Origin: Streptomyces marokkonensis
GTDB taxonomy: Bacteria > Actinomycetota > Actinomycetes > Streptomycetales > Streptomycetaceae
Direction: 5' to 3'
Assembly: GCF_008312835.1 (NCBI RefSeq)
Contig: NZ_VSKS01000004.1
Span: 62,001-126,000 of the forward strand
Length of the DNA stretch: 64,000 nucleotides
This document shows positions 1-7,313 of the stretch, piece by piece. The position numbers were made by a program, and so were the translations under genes. The notes beneath the pieces are model-generated. The model saw only the letters and a program-made list of their open reading frames with translations. It searched no databases and was not told the DNA's origin. Position 1 is the first letter of the stretch; each line of letters opens with the position of its first letter.

Positions 1-50
1 ACGGGTACGGCGACGGCGTGACGGGTACGGCGACCACATGACGGGTACGG
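1..50. repeat. Tandem 20-bp repeat at window edge
   Basis: Two and a half copies of a 20-bp unit beginning ACGGGTACGG start at positions 1, 21 and 41; the first two copies differ only near their 3' ends. It lies upstream of the first gene and may continue beyond the window. No function is evident. Confidence 0.6.
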
Positions 51-125
51 ACCGGCCGGGCCACCCTGGAACCCTCGGCCCTCCGAACAGCCGACGGGCC
101 GAGCAGACACGAGGAGCAGCCCCCG

Positions 126-485
126 ATGACCGTCCGCAGGATCGTGCCCGACATCCAGGTCGCCTCACGGGAGGCGCTGAACACCCACCGGGACTTCTAC
201 GGCCTCCTCGGCTTCCAGGAGGCCATGGACATGGGCTGGGTGGTGACCCTGGCCTCACCGGCCAACCCCACCGCCCAGATCAGCTTCTTCACGGAGGAAC
301 GCACGGCACCGGTGGTCCCCGACCTCAGCGTGGAGGTGGAGGACGTCGACGCTGTGTACGAACGGGTACGGGCGTCCGGCGCCGAGATCGTCCGGGAGGT
401 GGCGGACGAGGAGTGGGGCGTACGCCGCTTCTTCGTCCGCGACCCGGACGGCCGCGTGGTGAACGTCCTCACGCACCGCACCTGA
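126..485 (+). CDS. VOC/glyoxalase-fold protein
   Basis: This 119-residue protein matches the vicinal-oxygen-chelate superfamily in length and ending. The C-terminal pattern VRDPDGRVVNVL is the usual last strand of a glyoxalase/bleomycin-resistance module, and the N-terminal VASREALNTHRDFYGLLGF is the classic first strand and helix. One protein of this size normally dimerises to build a complete metal or ligand cavity. The substrate cannot be told from sequence. The ATG at 126 follows a GAGGAG Shine-Dalgarno about 9 bases upstream. It appears monocistronic; the next gene is convergent. Confidence 0.8.
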   Translation: MTVRRIVPDIQVASREALNTHRDFYGLLGFQEAMDMGWVVTLASPANPTAQISFFTEERTAPVVPDLSVEVEDVDAVYERVRASGAEIVREVADEEWGVRRFFVRDPDGRVVNVLTHRT

Positions 486-514
486 CGGCGCGGGCCCGCG
501 TCCGGCCGGGCGGC

Positions 515-817
515 TCAGCCGCGCCGGTCGGCCACCGCCCACGAGGCGAGCGCCACGGCCCCGGCCACCCCGAACACGGCCGGCCAGGCGCCCACCTTCT
601 TCGCCAGCGGATGCGACCCCGCGAAGGCGGCGACGTACGCCACCGACAGCGCCCCCGCCGCCCTGCCGCCGGCCCGCTCCCGCCACTGCTGCGCCGCGGC
701 GGCCCCGGCCGCGGCCAGGACGACCCCGCCCAGCTGCCGCTTCCGGGTCCAGCGGGCCACGCCGTACCCCCCGACGAGTCCGCTCGCGGCCACCACCGAA
801 CTGGGAACCTTCGCCAT
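515..817 (-). CDS. Small predicted membrane protein
   Basis: A 100-residue protein of unknown function. It alternates hydrophobic alanine/glycine/valine stretches (about residues 6-16, 28-40, 60-72 and 80-95) with short basic turns, which suggests a small integral or membrane-associated protein. The ATG at 817 is chosen because a GGAGG sequence lies just upstream on the minus strand. A longer in-frame extension to 862 exists but would run through that ribosome-binding site. It is convergent with the VOC gene and divergent from the Hsp20 gene. I do not recognise a named family. Confidence 0.6.
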   Translation of the reverse strand: MAKVPSSVVAASGLVGGYGVARWTRKRQLGGVVLAAAGAAAAQQWRERAGGRAAGALSVAYVAAFAGSHPLAKKVGAWPAVFGVAGAVALASWAVADRRG

Positions 818-932
818 GTCTGCCTGCCTCCTGCCGCGACGCCCGGGAAGGGCGAGTCTCACCGGCCTTCGAGGCTAACGCCCGGGCGTGGGCAGGGCGG
901 ACAGGGCCCCCATGGCGCGATCACCCGCTCGA

Positions 933-976
933 CTTGAGTCGCAGCTTGTCAAGTTTCCTCCTCCGAGCTATATAAG
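933..976 (+). promoter_or_regulatory. HAIR-like HspR operator and hsp20 promoter
   Basis: CTTGAGT (933-939), seven bases, then TGTCAAG (947-953) matches the HspR-associated inverted repeat CTTGAGT-N7-ACTCAAG in 12 of 14 positions. The right half overlaps a -35-like TTGTCA (946-951), followed after 17 bases by TATATA (969-974). An operator covering the -35 of a small heat-shock gene implies repression. The gene for the repressor is not in the window. The match to HAIR is seen; binding by HspR is inferred. Confidence 0.65.
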
Positions 977-1024
977 AAGAGACCCCGGGCATCGCACCGA
1001 TGACACCGCAGAGAGGAGTGGACT

Positions 1025-1456
1025 GTGATGCTCATGCGTACCGACCCGTTCCGCGAATTCGACCGACTCGCGCAGCAGGTCCTCGGCTCCACCGCCACCG
1101 CCCGTCCCTCGGCGATGCCGATGGACGCCTACCGGTCGGGGGACGACTTCATCGTCCACTTCGACCTCCCCGGCATCGACCCGGAGACCATCGAGCTGGA
1201 CGTCGAGCGCAACGTCCTCAACGTGCGCGCCGAGCGCCGTTCGCCCGCCCCGGAGGGCGCGGAGACGGTGGTCGCCGAGCGTCCCACCGGCACCTTCACC
1301 CGCCAGCTGTTCCTCGGCGAGACGCTGGACACGGAACGCATCGACGCCTCCTACGAGGCCGGCGTCCTGACCCTGCGCATCCCGGTGGCCGAACAGGCCA
1401 AGCCGCGCCGCATCCAGATCACCGGCGGCGACAGCCGCAAGCAGATCGGCAACTGA
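1025..1456 (+). CDS. Hsp20/alpha-crystallin small heat-shock protein
   Basis: A 143-residue cytoplasmic holdase that binds unfolding proteins without ATP and assembles into oligomers. The alpha-crystallin domain spans about residues 35-130. Family hallmarks are [12 protein letters not shown], a VLNVRAERR strand, and [12 protein letters not shown], which carries the conserved G-x-L strand of the domain end. The N-terminus ([14 protein letters not shown]) is typical of bacterial class A members such as Streptomyces Hsp18. GAGAGGAG lies upstream of the start. It is followed by a strong hairpin and a DUF2267 gene. Regulation by HspR is suggested by the HAIR-like site, whereas S. albus hsp18 is known to use RheA. 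Confidence 0.92.
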   Translation: MMLMRTDPFREFDRLAQQVLGSTATARPSAMPMDAYRSGDDFIVHFDLPGIDPETIELDVERNVLNVRAERRSPAPEGAETVVAERPTGTFTRQLFLGETLDTERIDASYEAGVLTLRIPVAEQAKPRRIQITGGDSRKQIGN

Positions 1457-1469
1457 CCGCACCCCCCAC

Positions 1470-1517
1470 GCGTCCCGCGGACACCGGCCGTCCCCCCCCG
1501 GCCCGTCCGCGGGACGC
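1470..1517 (+). terminator. Stem-loop between hsp20 and DUF2267 gene
   Basis: A perfect 13-bp inverted repeat, GCGTCCCGCGGAC at 1470-1482 and its complement at 1505-1517, encloses a 22-base loop. There is no U-tract, which is common for Streptomyces terminators. It may terminate the hsp20 message or reduce read-through into the next gene. Confidence 0.6.
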
Positions 1518-1574
1518 CCCATGCCCGTCCGCCCGCCGTGCGACCAAGGCCCCCGAGAAGGAGAGGAGCCGCAC

Positions 1575-2066
1575 ATGACCACGCTGACCCCGCACGATCC
1601 CGCCCTCGCGAGCCCGGAAGCGGTGATCCCGCCCCCGGCCGGAACCCTCGACCGCCGCGGCCACGACGACGGCTGGCGCGCGCTGGTCGACGCGGTGCGG
1701 GAGTCGGGTCAGTACCCGACCAGGACGGAGGCGGAGAGCGTCACCCGCGTTGTCCTGTCCGCCCTCGGCGGCCACGTCGTCGGTGACGAACGCGTCGACC
1801 TGGCCCGCGCCCTGCCCGAGGAGGCGGCCAGAGTGGTCGCGTCCCAGATCCCGGCGACCCGGGAGCTCACGGCGGCGGAGTTCGTCGACTCCGTGGCACT
1901 CCGCATCGAGGGCGCGACCCCGGCCACCGCCCGCTGGGACGTCAGCTCGGTCCTGAGCGTGCTGCCCGGACTGGTGGGCGACGCCCTGGTGAGCCGCATC
2001 CTGGCCCACCTGCCCCCGGGATACGCCCTCCTCTTCGGCCGGGCGGAACTGGCCCCGCTGGGCTGA
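1575..2066 (+). CDS. DUF2267 protein
   Basis: A 163-residue protein of the DUF2267 family, which occurs beside stress genes in actinobacteria; the molecular role is unknown. Two repeated halves are visible. Each carries an R-x-EAE/ELTAAEF-type segment followed by VLSAL or DSVALRI, and then an ARALPEE or VLPGLVGD motif, consistent with the duplicated helical domain of the family. ATG 1575 is preferred over an upstream in-frame ATG at 1521 because GAGAAGGAGAGGAG sits directly before it. Its position after hsp20 suggests partial co-expression through the intervening hairpin. Confidence 0.8.
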   Translation: MTTLTPHDPALASPEAVIPPPAGTLDRRGHDDGWRALVDAVRESGQYPTRTEAESVTRVVLSALGGHVVGDERVDLARALPEEAARVVASQIPATRELTAAEFVDSVALRIEGATPATARWDVSSVLSVLPGLVGDALVSRILAHLPPGYALLFGRAELAPLG

Positions 2067-2080
2067 CGGGGTTCGAAGGC

Positions 2081-2116
2081 CGCCCCGGCCCACCGCTCCG
2101 CCCCGGCCCACCGCTC
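2081..2116. repeat. Perfect 18-bp tandem duplication
   Basis: Two identical 18-bp units beginning CGCCCCGGCC occupy 2081-2098 and 2099-2116, just after the DUF2267 stop codon. They probably arose by slippage. Confidence 0.7.
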
Positions 2117-2185
2117 CTCCCCGGCCACCTCCGGGGCCCGCCGCCCACCGGCGCCCGTGCCCGCGCCCGCCCCGCCCCACCCCAT

Positions 2186-2237
2186 CGCGCGCCCTCGCCC
2201 GCCGCGGCCCGTACCGCGGCGGGGGCGAGGGCGCGCG
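2186..2237 (+). terminator. Long GC-rich stem-loop terminator
   Basis: The left arm at 2186-2207 pairs with 2214-2237 over 22 bases with a two-base bulge, closing on a six-base loop. It lies downstream of the DUF2267 gene and is a plausible factor-independent terminator despite lacking a U-run. Confidence 0.65.
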
Positions 2238-2242
2238 GTCGT

Positions 2243-2290
2243 GACGGGACGGACGTACCGGACATCGACGGGACGGACGTACCGGAAATC
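2243..2290. repeat. 24-bp tandem repeat, one mismatch
   Basis: Two adjacent 24-bp units (2243-2266 and 2267-2290) beginning GACGGGACGGACGTACC differ at a single base. They precede a VOC gene by 80 bases and could be operator half-sites, but no inverted symmetry dominates, so the function is open. Confidence 0.65.
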
Positions 2291-2370
2291 GTTCGACGTC
2301 CTCCCTCCCCGCACGCGATCCTTCGAGCCGGAAGTCACCAGCAGCTCGACCCACCGCGTCCGGAGGACCG

Positions 2371-2745
2371 TTGAACCCCACCATCCGCCACCTCACCTTC
2401 GACTGCACCGGCGACCCGTACGACCTCGCCCAGTTCTGGAGCGCGTTGCTGGGCAGACCGCTCGCCGACGACGACAAGCCGGGTGACCCGGAGGCCCTGA
2501 TCGCGGATCCGGAGGGCGGTCCCGGACTGCTGTTCGTCCGCGTGGAGGAGGGCAAGACCGCCAAGAACCGGCTCCACCTCGACCTGCGGCCGACGGGCCG
2601 CACCCGCGCGCGGGAAGTGGCCCGCGCCATCGAGCTCGGCGCCCGCCAACTGGCCGACCACACCCGCCCCGACGGCAAGGGCTGGGTCACCCTGGCCGAC
2701 CCGGAAGGCAACGAATTCTGCATGGAACGGGGTGAACTGGACTAA
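2371..2745 (+). CDS. VOC/glyoxalase-like protein
   Basis: A 124-residue member of the actinobacterial glyoxalase-like (VOC) group. The opening ITHL-type strand (IRHLTFDCTGDPYDLAQFWSAL), a central LHLDLRP strand and the terminal TLADPEGNEFCM are diagnostic of the subfamily. The start is a TTG at 2371, chosen because GGAGG lies five bases upstream. The protein would be cytoplasmic and its ligand is unknown. Its neighbours do not form an evident operon with it, since a palindromic promoter region separates it from the acetyltransferase. Confidence 0.82.
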   Translation: MNPTIRHLTFDCTGDPYDLAQFWSALLGRPLADDDKPGDPEALIADPEGGPGLLFVRVEEGKTAKNRLHLDLRPTGRTRAREVARAIELGARQLADHTRPDGKGWVTLADPEGNEFCMERGELD

Positions 2746-2768
2746 CCCCGCGGAACCGGCACCCTTGA

Positions 2769-2784
2769 GCGTACGATCGTACGC
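2769..2784 (+). promoter_or_regulatory. Perfect 16-bp palindrome abutting a start codon
   Basis: GCGTACGATCGTACGC is perfectly self-complementary and ends at the base before the ATG at 2785. It contains a -10-like TACGAT at 2772-2777. CGTACG-type palindromes are common TetR-family operators and a tetR gene lies one gene downstream, so this is probably the self-regulatory operator. With no Shine-Dalgarno, the transcript is probably leaderless (inference). Confidence 0.65.
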
Positions 2785-3366
2785 ATGTCGACGGACCACT
2801 TCGCGGACGATCCGCGCACCAACCTCGAGCGGATGCTCGCGGGCGACCTCTACATCGCCGACCACCCGGACATCGCCCGCCTGCAGCGGCAGGCGATGCG
2901 GCTCGCGGCCCGCTACCAGGCCGCGTACCTCGAGGACCCCGCCGAGGCCAGGACGCTCCTCGCCGAGCTCCTCGGCTCCGCCGGGGAGGACATCGACGTA
3001 CGCCCGCCCCTCTACGTCGACTACGGCAGCAACATCAGCATCGGCGACCGTACCTTCGTCAACTACCACCTGACCGCGCTGGACGTCGCGCGCATCACCA
3101 TCGGCGAGGACTGCCAGATCGGCCCCAACGTCCAGCTCCTCACGCCCACCCACCCCGTGGAGCCGGAGCCCCGCCGCGCCAAGCTGGAGGCCGCGCTGCC
3201 CATCACCATCGGCGACAACGTCTGGCTCGGCGGCGGAGTCATCGTCTGCCCCGGGGTGACCATCGGCGACAACTCCGTCATCGGCGCCGGCGCGGTGGTC
3301 ACCAAGGACATCCCCGCCGACGTCGTGGCCGTGGGCAACCCGGCCCGCCCCGTCCGCACCCTCTGA
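2785..3366 (+). CDS. Maltose/galactoside O-acetyltransferase family protein
   Basis: A 193-residue left-handed beta-helix acetyltransferase of the NodL/LacA/Maa group, which transfers acetyl from acetyl-CoA to a sugar hydroxyl. The N-terminal Mac domain covers about residues 12-60 (MLAGDLYIADHPDI). It is followed by hexapeptide repeats (ISIGDRTFVN, ITIGEDCQIG, ITIGDNVWLGGGVIVCPGV, TIGDNSVIGAGAVV) and the usual end AVGNPARPVRTL. The catalytic histidine is probably that in LTPTHPV. The length is typical. The gene starts directly behind a perfect palindrome and is followed 15 bases later by a tetR gene, so the two are probably an autoregulated pair. Confidence 0.88.
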   Translation: MSTDHFADDPRTNLERMLAGDLYIADHPDIARLQRQAMRLAARYQAAYLEDPAEARTLLAELLGSAGEDIDVRPPLYVDYGSNISIGDRTFVNYHLTALDVARITIGEDCQIGPNVQLLTPTHPVEPEPRRAKLEAALPITIGDNVWLGGGVIVCPGVTIGDNSVIGAGAVVTKDIPADVVAVGNPARPVRTL

Positions 3367-3381
3367 CCCGCGGACCCCGTC

Positions 3382-3927
3382 ATGGCCACCGGACACGCCG
3401 ACCCGCACCGCCGGGACCGCATCCTCGCCGCCACCCTCGACCTGATCGCCGAGGAAGGCGTGGCCGGCGTCTCCCACCGCAAGATCGCCGCGCGCGCCCG
3501 GGTCCCCCTCGGCTCGATGACGTACCACTTCACCGGCATCGACGGCCTGCTCCTCGAGGCGTTCACCGGCTACGCCGACCACGTGGTGACCGTCTTCGAG
3601 CGGCACCTCGCCGACGCCGCCACCCCCGACCAGGCCCGGGAGGCGGTCACCGACCTCATCCACACCCTCTCCGAGGGCCCCCGCCGCGACCTGATCCTCA
3701 CCCAGGAGCTCTACACCCTGGCCGCCCGCCACGAGCCCTACCGCGTCCTCAGCCGACGCTGGATGCGGCGCAGCCGCGACCTCCTGGAACACCACTTCCC
3801 CCCGCCCACGGCCCGCAGGCTCGACGCGTTCATCGAGGGCCTGACCCTCCACCGCGCCCTCGACGACAACCCACCCGACCGCACCCTCACCCGGGAGGCC
3901 GTCCTGCGCCTGACCACGCTCCCGTAG
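3382..3927 (+). CDS. TetR-family transcriptional regulator
   Basis: A 181-residue repressor with an N-terminal TetR helix-turn-helix. RILAATLDLIAEEGVAGVSHRKIAARARVP-type helices fill about residues 12-45, followed by GSMTYHFTGIDGLL, the standard end of the domain. The C-terminal ligand domain is TetR_C-like and unspecific. The gene is 15 bases downstream of the acetyltransferase and would be co-transcribed. The GCGTACGATCGTACGC palindrome at 2769 is the obvious operator candidate. Ligand unknown. Confidence 0.87.
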   Translation: MATGHADPHRRDRILAATLDLIAEEGVAGVSHRKIAARARVPLGSMTYHFTGIDGLLLEAFTGYADHVVTVFERHLADAATPDQAREAVTDLIHTLSEGPRRDLILTQELYTLAARHEPYRVLSRRWMRRSRDLLEHHFPPPTARRLDAFIEGLTLHRALDDNPPDRTLTREAVLRLTTLP

Positions 3928-3975
3928 GCCGGAGAAGGCCCGGAGAAAAAATCCGGAGAGAAATGTCGGCGGCGA

Positions 3976-4002
3976 TGTCGAGAAGCCGCGTCCGGCTCCG
4001 TC
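3976..4002 (+). promoter_or_regulatory. ECF42-type promoter for the YCII/sigma operon
   Basis: TGTCGA (3976-3981), 17 bases, then CGTC (3999-4002) agrees with the ECF42 target promoter recalled from Streptomyces venezuelae work (TGTCGA at -35, CG(A/T)C at -10). It lies 51 bases before the DGPF/YCII gene. This implies the sigma factor encoded in the same operon drives its own transcription. Confidence 0.6.
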
Positions 4003-4053
4003 CCCGAGGTGAACGCGACCACAATGGGTCGTACCGCACCGAGGAGAACCACG

Positions 4054-4461
4054 ATGGCCAAGTACCTGCTGCTCAAGCACTACCGCGGCGCACCGGCTCC
4101 CGCGAACGACGTGCCCATGGACCAGTGGACGCCGGAGGAGATCTCGGCCCACATGCAGTACATGAGCGACTTCGCGGCCCGGCTGGAGAAGACCGGCGAG
4201 TTCGTCGACGGCCAGGCGCTGGCCCCCGAGGGCACGTGGGTCCGCTACGACGGCGAGGGCCGCCCGCCGGTCACCGACGGCCCGTTCGCCGAGACCAAGG
4301 ACCTCATCGCCGGCTGGATGGTGATCGACGTCGACAGCTACGAACGCGCCGTCGAGCTGGCCGGGGAACTGTCCGCCGCCCCCGGCGCGGGCGGCAAGCC
4401 GATCCACGAGTGGCTCGAGCTGCGCCCGTTCCTGGCCGCTCCCCCCACCATCACGGAGTGA
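4054..4461 (+). CDS. YCII-related (DGPF) protein
   Basis: A 135-residue YCII/DGPF-domain protein. The family-defining DGPFAETKDLIAGWMVIDVDS is complete, beginning about residue 74. It has the ferredoxin-like fold of YciI; a catalytic role has been suggested for some relatives but is not established. The ATG at 4054 has a GAGGAGA site and begins MAKYLLLKHY, the usual family start. An in-frame extension to 4009 lacks such a site. Eight bases separate its stop from the ECF sigma gene, and this gene pair is the hallmark of the ECF42 group. Confidence 0.9.
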   Translation: MAKYLLLKHYRGAPAPANDVPMDQWTPEEISAHMQYMSDFAARLEKTGEFVDGQALAPEGTWVRYDGEGRPPVTDGPFAETKDLIAGWMVIDVDSYERAVELAGELSAAPGAGGKPIHEWLELRPFLAAPPTITE

Positions 4462-4469
4462 CCTCATCG

Positions 4470-5615
4470 ATGAACGAGGACCTGCTCAGAAGCCTCACAC
4501 CGAGCGTCCTCGCGATCCTCGTCCGCCGCGGAGCCGACTTCGCGGCGGCCGAGGACGCCGTCCAGGAGGCGCTGGTCGAGGCGGTCCGCGTGTGGCCGGC
4601 CGACATGCCCCGCGACCCCAAGGGCTGGCTGGTCACCGTGGCCTGGCGCAAGTTCGTCGACGCCACCCGCGCGGACACCGCCCGCCGCCGGCGCGAGGAC
4701 CGCTTCGACGAGGAGCCGGCCCCCGGGGCCGCGCCCGCGGTCGACGACACGCTCCAGCTCTACTTCCTGTGCGCCCACCCGTCGCTGACGCCGTCGTCCG
4801 CGGTCGCGCTCACCCTGCGTGCCGTCGGCGGGCTCACCACCCGCCAGATCGCCCGCGCCTACCTGGTCCCCGAGGCGACCATGGCGCAGCGCATCAGCCG
4901 GGCCAAGCGCACCGTCTCCGGCGTGCGGTTCGACCGGCCCGGCGACGTGTCCACAGTGCTGCGCGTCCTCTACCTGGTCTTCAACGAGGGCTACTCCGGC
5001 GACGTGGACCTCGCCGCCGAGGCCATCCGGCTCACCCGCCGCCTCGCCGCCGCGATCGACCACCCCGAGGTGGCGGGGCTGCTCGCCCTCATGCTGCTGC
5101 ACCACGCCCGGCGCGCCGCCCGGACGGCACCCGACGGCAGCCTGGTCCCGCTCGCCGAGCAGGACCGCGGCCGGTGGGACACCGCGTCGATCGCCGAGGG
5201 CGTCGGCATCCTCCAGGCGGCACTCGCCCGCGACCGGCTGGGCGAGTTCCAGGCCCAGGCCGCCGTCGCGGCCCTGCACGCCGACGCGCCCACCGCCGAG
5301 GAGACCGACTGGGTGCAGATCGTCGAGTGGTACGACGAACTCGTGCGCCTGACCGACAGCCCGGTGGTCCGGCTCAACCGCGCGGTGGCCGTGGGCGAGG
5401 CCGACGGTCCGCGCGCCGGCCTGACCGCGCTCGCGGAGCTGGACGACTCGCTGCCCCGCCACACCGCGGTGGCGGCGTACCTCCACGAGCGGGACGGCGA
5501 CCTCGCGCGGGCGGCACGGCTGTACGCCGAGGCGGCCCACAAGGCACCCGATCTCGCCGAACGCGACCACCTCACCCGCCGGGCCGCCCGCCTCAACAAC
5601 CGCCGAAGCCGCTGA
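4470..5615 (+). CDS. ECF42-group RNA polymerase sigma factor
   Basis: A 381-residue sigma factor that would direct RNA polymerase to TGTCGA-type promoters. The N-terminal sigma2 region (residues 1-75) includes DFAAAEDAVQEALVEAVRVWP and PKGWLVTVAWRKFVD. Sigma4 occupies about 95-160, with LTTRQIARAYLVPEATMAQRISRAKR as its helix-turn-helix. A long C-terminal TPR-like extension of about 200 residues follows, typical of ECF42 and replacing an anti-sigma partner. Near the end, RDGDLARAARLYAEAAHKAP reads as a TPR helix pair. It is coupled to the YCII gene. Signals and full regulon are unknown for the group. Confidence 0.9.
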   Translation: MNEDLLRSLTPSVLAILVRRGADFAAAEDAVQEALVEAVRVWPADMPRDPKGWLVTVAWRKFVDATRADTARRRREDRFDEEPAPGAAPAVDDTLQLYFLCAHPSLTPSSAVALTLRAVGGLTTRQIARAYLVPEATMAQRISRAKRTVSGVRFDRPGDVSTVLRVLYLVFNEGYSGDVDLAAEAIRLTRRLAAAIDHPEVAGLLALMLLHHARRAARTAPDGSLVPLAEQDRGRWDTASIAEGVGILQAALARDRLGEFQAQAAVAALHADAPTAEETDWVQIVEWYDELVRLTDSPVVRLNRAVAVGEADGPRAGLTALAELDDSLPRHTAVAAYLHERDGDLARAARLYAEAAHKAPDLAERDHLTRRAARLNNRRSR

Positions 5616-5784
5616 GGGCGGGCACTCCTCGGGCGGAAACACGCCATCCCCGCATCGCGCGTACCGTGGACGCCCCGCCCCCGCCCCCGCCCCTTCCCCG
5701 CCCCGCCGGCACGACGGGCAGGTTCCGGCCATCCATCCCCCCGCGTCCAGGAATGCGCCCTCCCACCCACCAGTTGATCACGGC

Positions 5785-6249
5785 ATGACTCAACGACCCG
5801 GCCCACGCCCCCTGTCCGACGAAGCCCTCTCCGGCCTGCTCGCGGAACGGCAGTTCGGCACGCTCGCCACCGTCAAGCGCAGCGGCCACCCCCATCTGAC
5901 CACCATGGTCCACAGCTGGGACCCCGAAGCCCGCGTGCTGCGCTTCTCGACCACGGCGGACCGGGTCAAGGTCGCCCACCTGCGGAACAATCCGCGCGCG
6001 GCACTGCACGTACAGGCCGGCGACCCGTGGTCCTTCGCCGTCGCCGAGGGCGAGGCCGAGGTCTCCGACGTCACGACGACCCCGGGCGACGCGGTGGGCC
6101 GCGAACTCCTCGCGGCGGTCCCGCAGTCCGCGAGACCGGAGGACGAGCAGGCCTTCCTCGAGCAACTGGTCGCCGAGCGCCGGGTGGTCATCCGCCTGAA
6201 GGTGGACCGGTTGTACGGCACGGCACTCGACATCGAGGGCCAGGTGTGA
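5785..6249 (+). CDS. PPOX-class flavin/F420-dependent protein
   Basis: A 154-residue pyridoxamine-phosphate-oxidase-like split-barrel protein. The opening L-x-ERQFGTLATVKRSGHPHLTTM and a strand VLRFSTTADRVKVAHLRNNPRAALHV are typical of the TIGR03618-type, F420-binding actinobacterial subgroup. Such proteins bind FMN or F420 as dimers and reduce unknown substrates. The C-terminus (VVIRLKVDRLYG) completes the barrel. ATG 5785 is the first plausible start. It is convergent with the MmyB-type regulator. Confidence 0.85.
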   Translation: MTQRPGPRPLSDEALSGLLAERQFGTLATVKRSGHPHLTTMVHSWDPEARVLRFSTTADRVKVAHLRNNPRAALHVQAGDPWSFAVAEGEAEVSDVTTTPGDAVGRELLAAVPQSARPEDEQAFLEQLVAERRVVIRLKVDRLYGTALDIEGQV

Positions 6250-6307
6250 CGGGACAGGACATGGCCGAGGGCCTTCCGGGGCCGCCCCACCGATGCCGCG
6301 GGGGTCG

Positions 6308-7210
6308 TCATGAGCTGTCCGGAAGCCGGACCGCCGCGGCGCGGGCGGCCTCCGGTTCCCGGTCATCGGCGACGTGGCCGGACAACAGGCGCAGCGCGTC
6401 GGCCGAGGCCGTGTCGTTGGGTGTGTAGACCTCCAGCCGGTGGTCGGGGCTCTCGGGTTGGAGCCACACCTGGTAGTCGACGTCGACCCTTCCGACGGTC
6501 GGGTGACGCAGGCGCATCGTGCCCACGGTGCAGTCCGAGACATCGCCCTTGGCCCAGAGCTTGGCGAAGTCAGGGCTGCGCATGGCGAGTTCGCCGATCA
6601 GTTCGGCCAGCCGGGCGTCGGTGGGATACCGGCCCGCGGTGAGCCGCAGGTAGGCGACGTGGATGCGGGCGAGTTCCTCCCAGTTCTGGTGCAGGTCGCG
6701 GGCGAGGGGGTCGAGGAAGAACATCCGGGGGACGGACGGCCGTCGCGCGAGATCGTGGGGCGCGTCGCGGTCGACGTGCTCCGCGACGAGCGCATGTCCG
6801 GTGCGGTTCCAGGCCAGCACGTCACCGCGGCGGCCGAGCACGACGGCCGGCATGGTCTCGCCCAGGGACGCCAGGAGCGCCAGGACCCGCGGGTGCGGTC
6901 TCTCGGGGCGGGGCCGGACGAGGCGTGGCGTGGTGGGCTGCCGGGCGAGGTTGTGCAGGTGGGCCGTCTCGGCCGGATCGAGCCGGAGCACCTTGGCGAG
7001 CGCGTCGAGGACCTGCCGGGAGGCCGTGCCGGCCTGGCCCTGCTCCAGCCGCGTGTAGTAGCCGGCGCTCACTCCGGCGAGCTGGGCGAGCTCCTCGCGG
7101 CGCAGTCCCGGTACGCGGCGGGCGGCGCCGTACACGCGCAGCCCGACGTCGGCCGGAGTGACCCGGTCGCGGCGGGTTTTGAGGTAGGCCCCGATGCTCT
7201 CCAGCTCCAT
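6308..7210 (-). CDS. XRE regulator with MmyB-like ligand domain
   Basis: A 300-residue regulator. The N-terminal HTH (about residues 3-75) contains VPGLRREELAQLAGVSAGYYTRLEQGQ, the signature of the large Streptomyces XRE/MmyB group. The C-terminal MmyB-like PAS-type domain (about 100-270) has VVLGRRGDVLAWNRTGHAL, RMFFLDPLARDL and LYTPNDTASADALRLL-like segments. ATG 7210 is chosen for MELESIGAYLK, the normal family start. It is divergent from an MFS exporter across a 103-bp gap that contains GGCGCC repeats at 7224 and 7236. It probably controls the exporter, as is common for this arrangement. Confidence 0.87.
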   Translation of the reverse strand: MELESIGAYLKTRRDRVTPADVGLRVYGAARRVPGLRREELAQLAGVSAGYYTRLEQGQAGTASRQVLDALAKVLRLDPAETAHLHNLARQPTTPRLVRPRPERPHPRVLALLASLGETMPAVVLGRRGDVLAWNRTGHALVAEHVDRDAPHDLARRPSVPRMFFLDPLARDLHQNWEELARIHVAYLRLTAGRYPTDARLAELIGELAMRSPDFAKLWAKGDVSDCTVGTMRLRHPTVGRVDVDYQVWLQPESPDHRLEVYTPNDTASADALRLLSGHVADDREPEAARAAAVRLPDSS

Positions 7211-7313
7211 GCGTCCGAGCGTAGGCGCCACGGTCGGCGCCTGAGTGTCCCTGCGAGGTGTACCCACGACGCGGGGATGGTCGTCGGCTGGACGGTCCCG
7301 CACCGTCGGCCGC

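Noticed and set aside
2335-4467. Long minus-strand open frame of 710 codons
   Set aside because: It runs antisense through five well-supported genes and its translation is a G/V/A/E-rich shadow with no recognisable domain.
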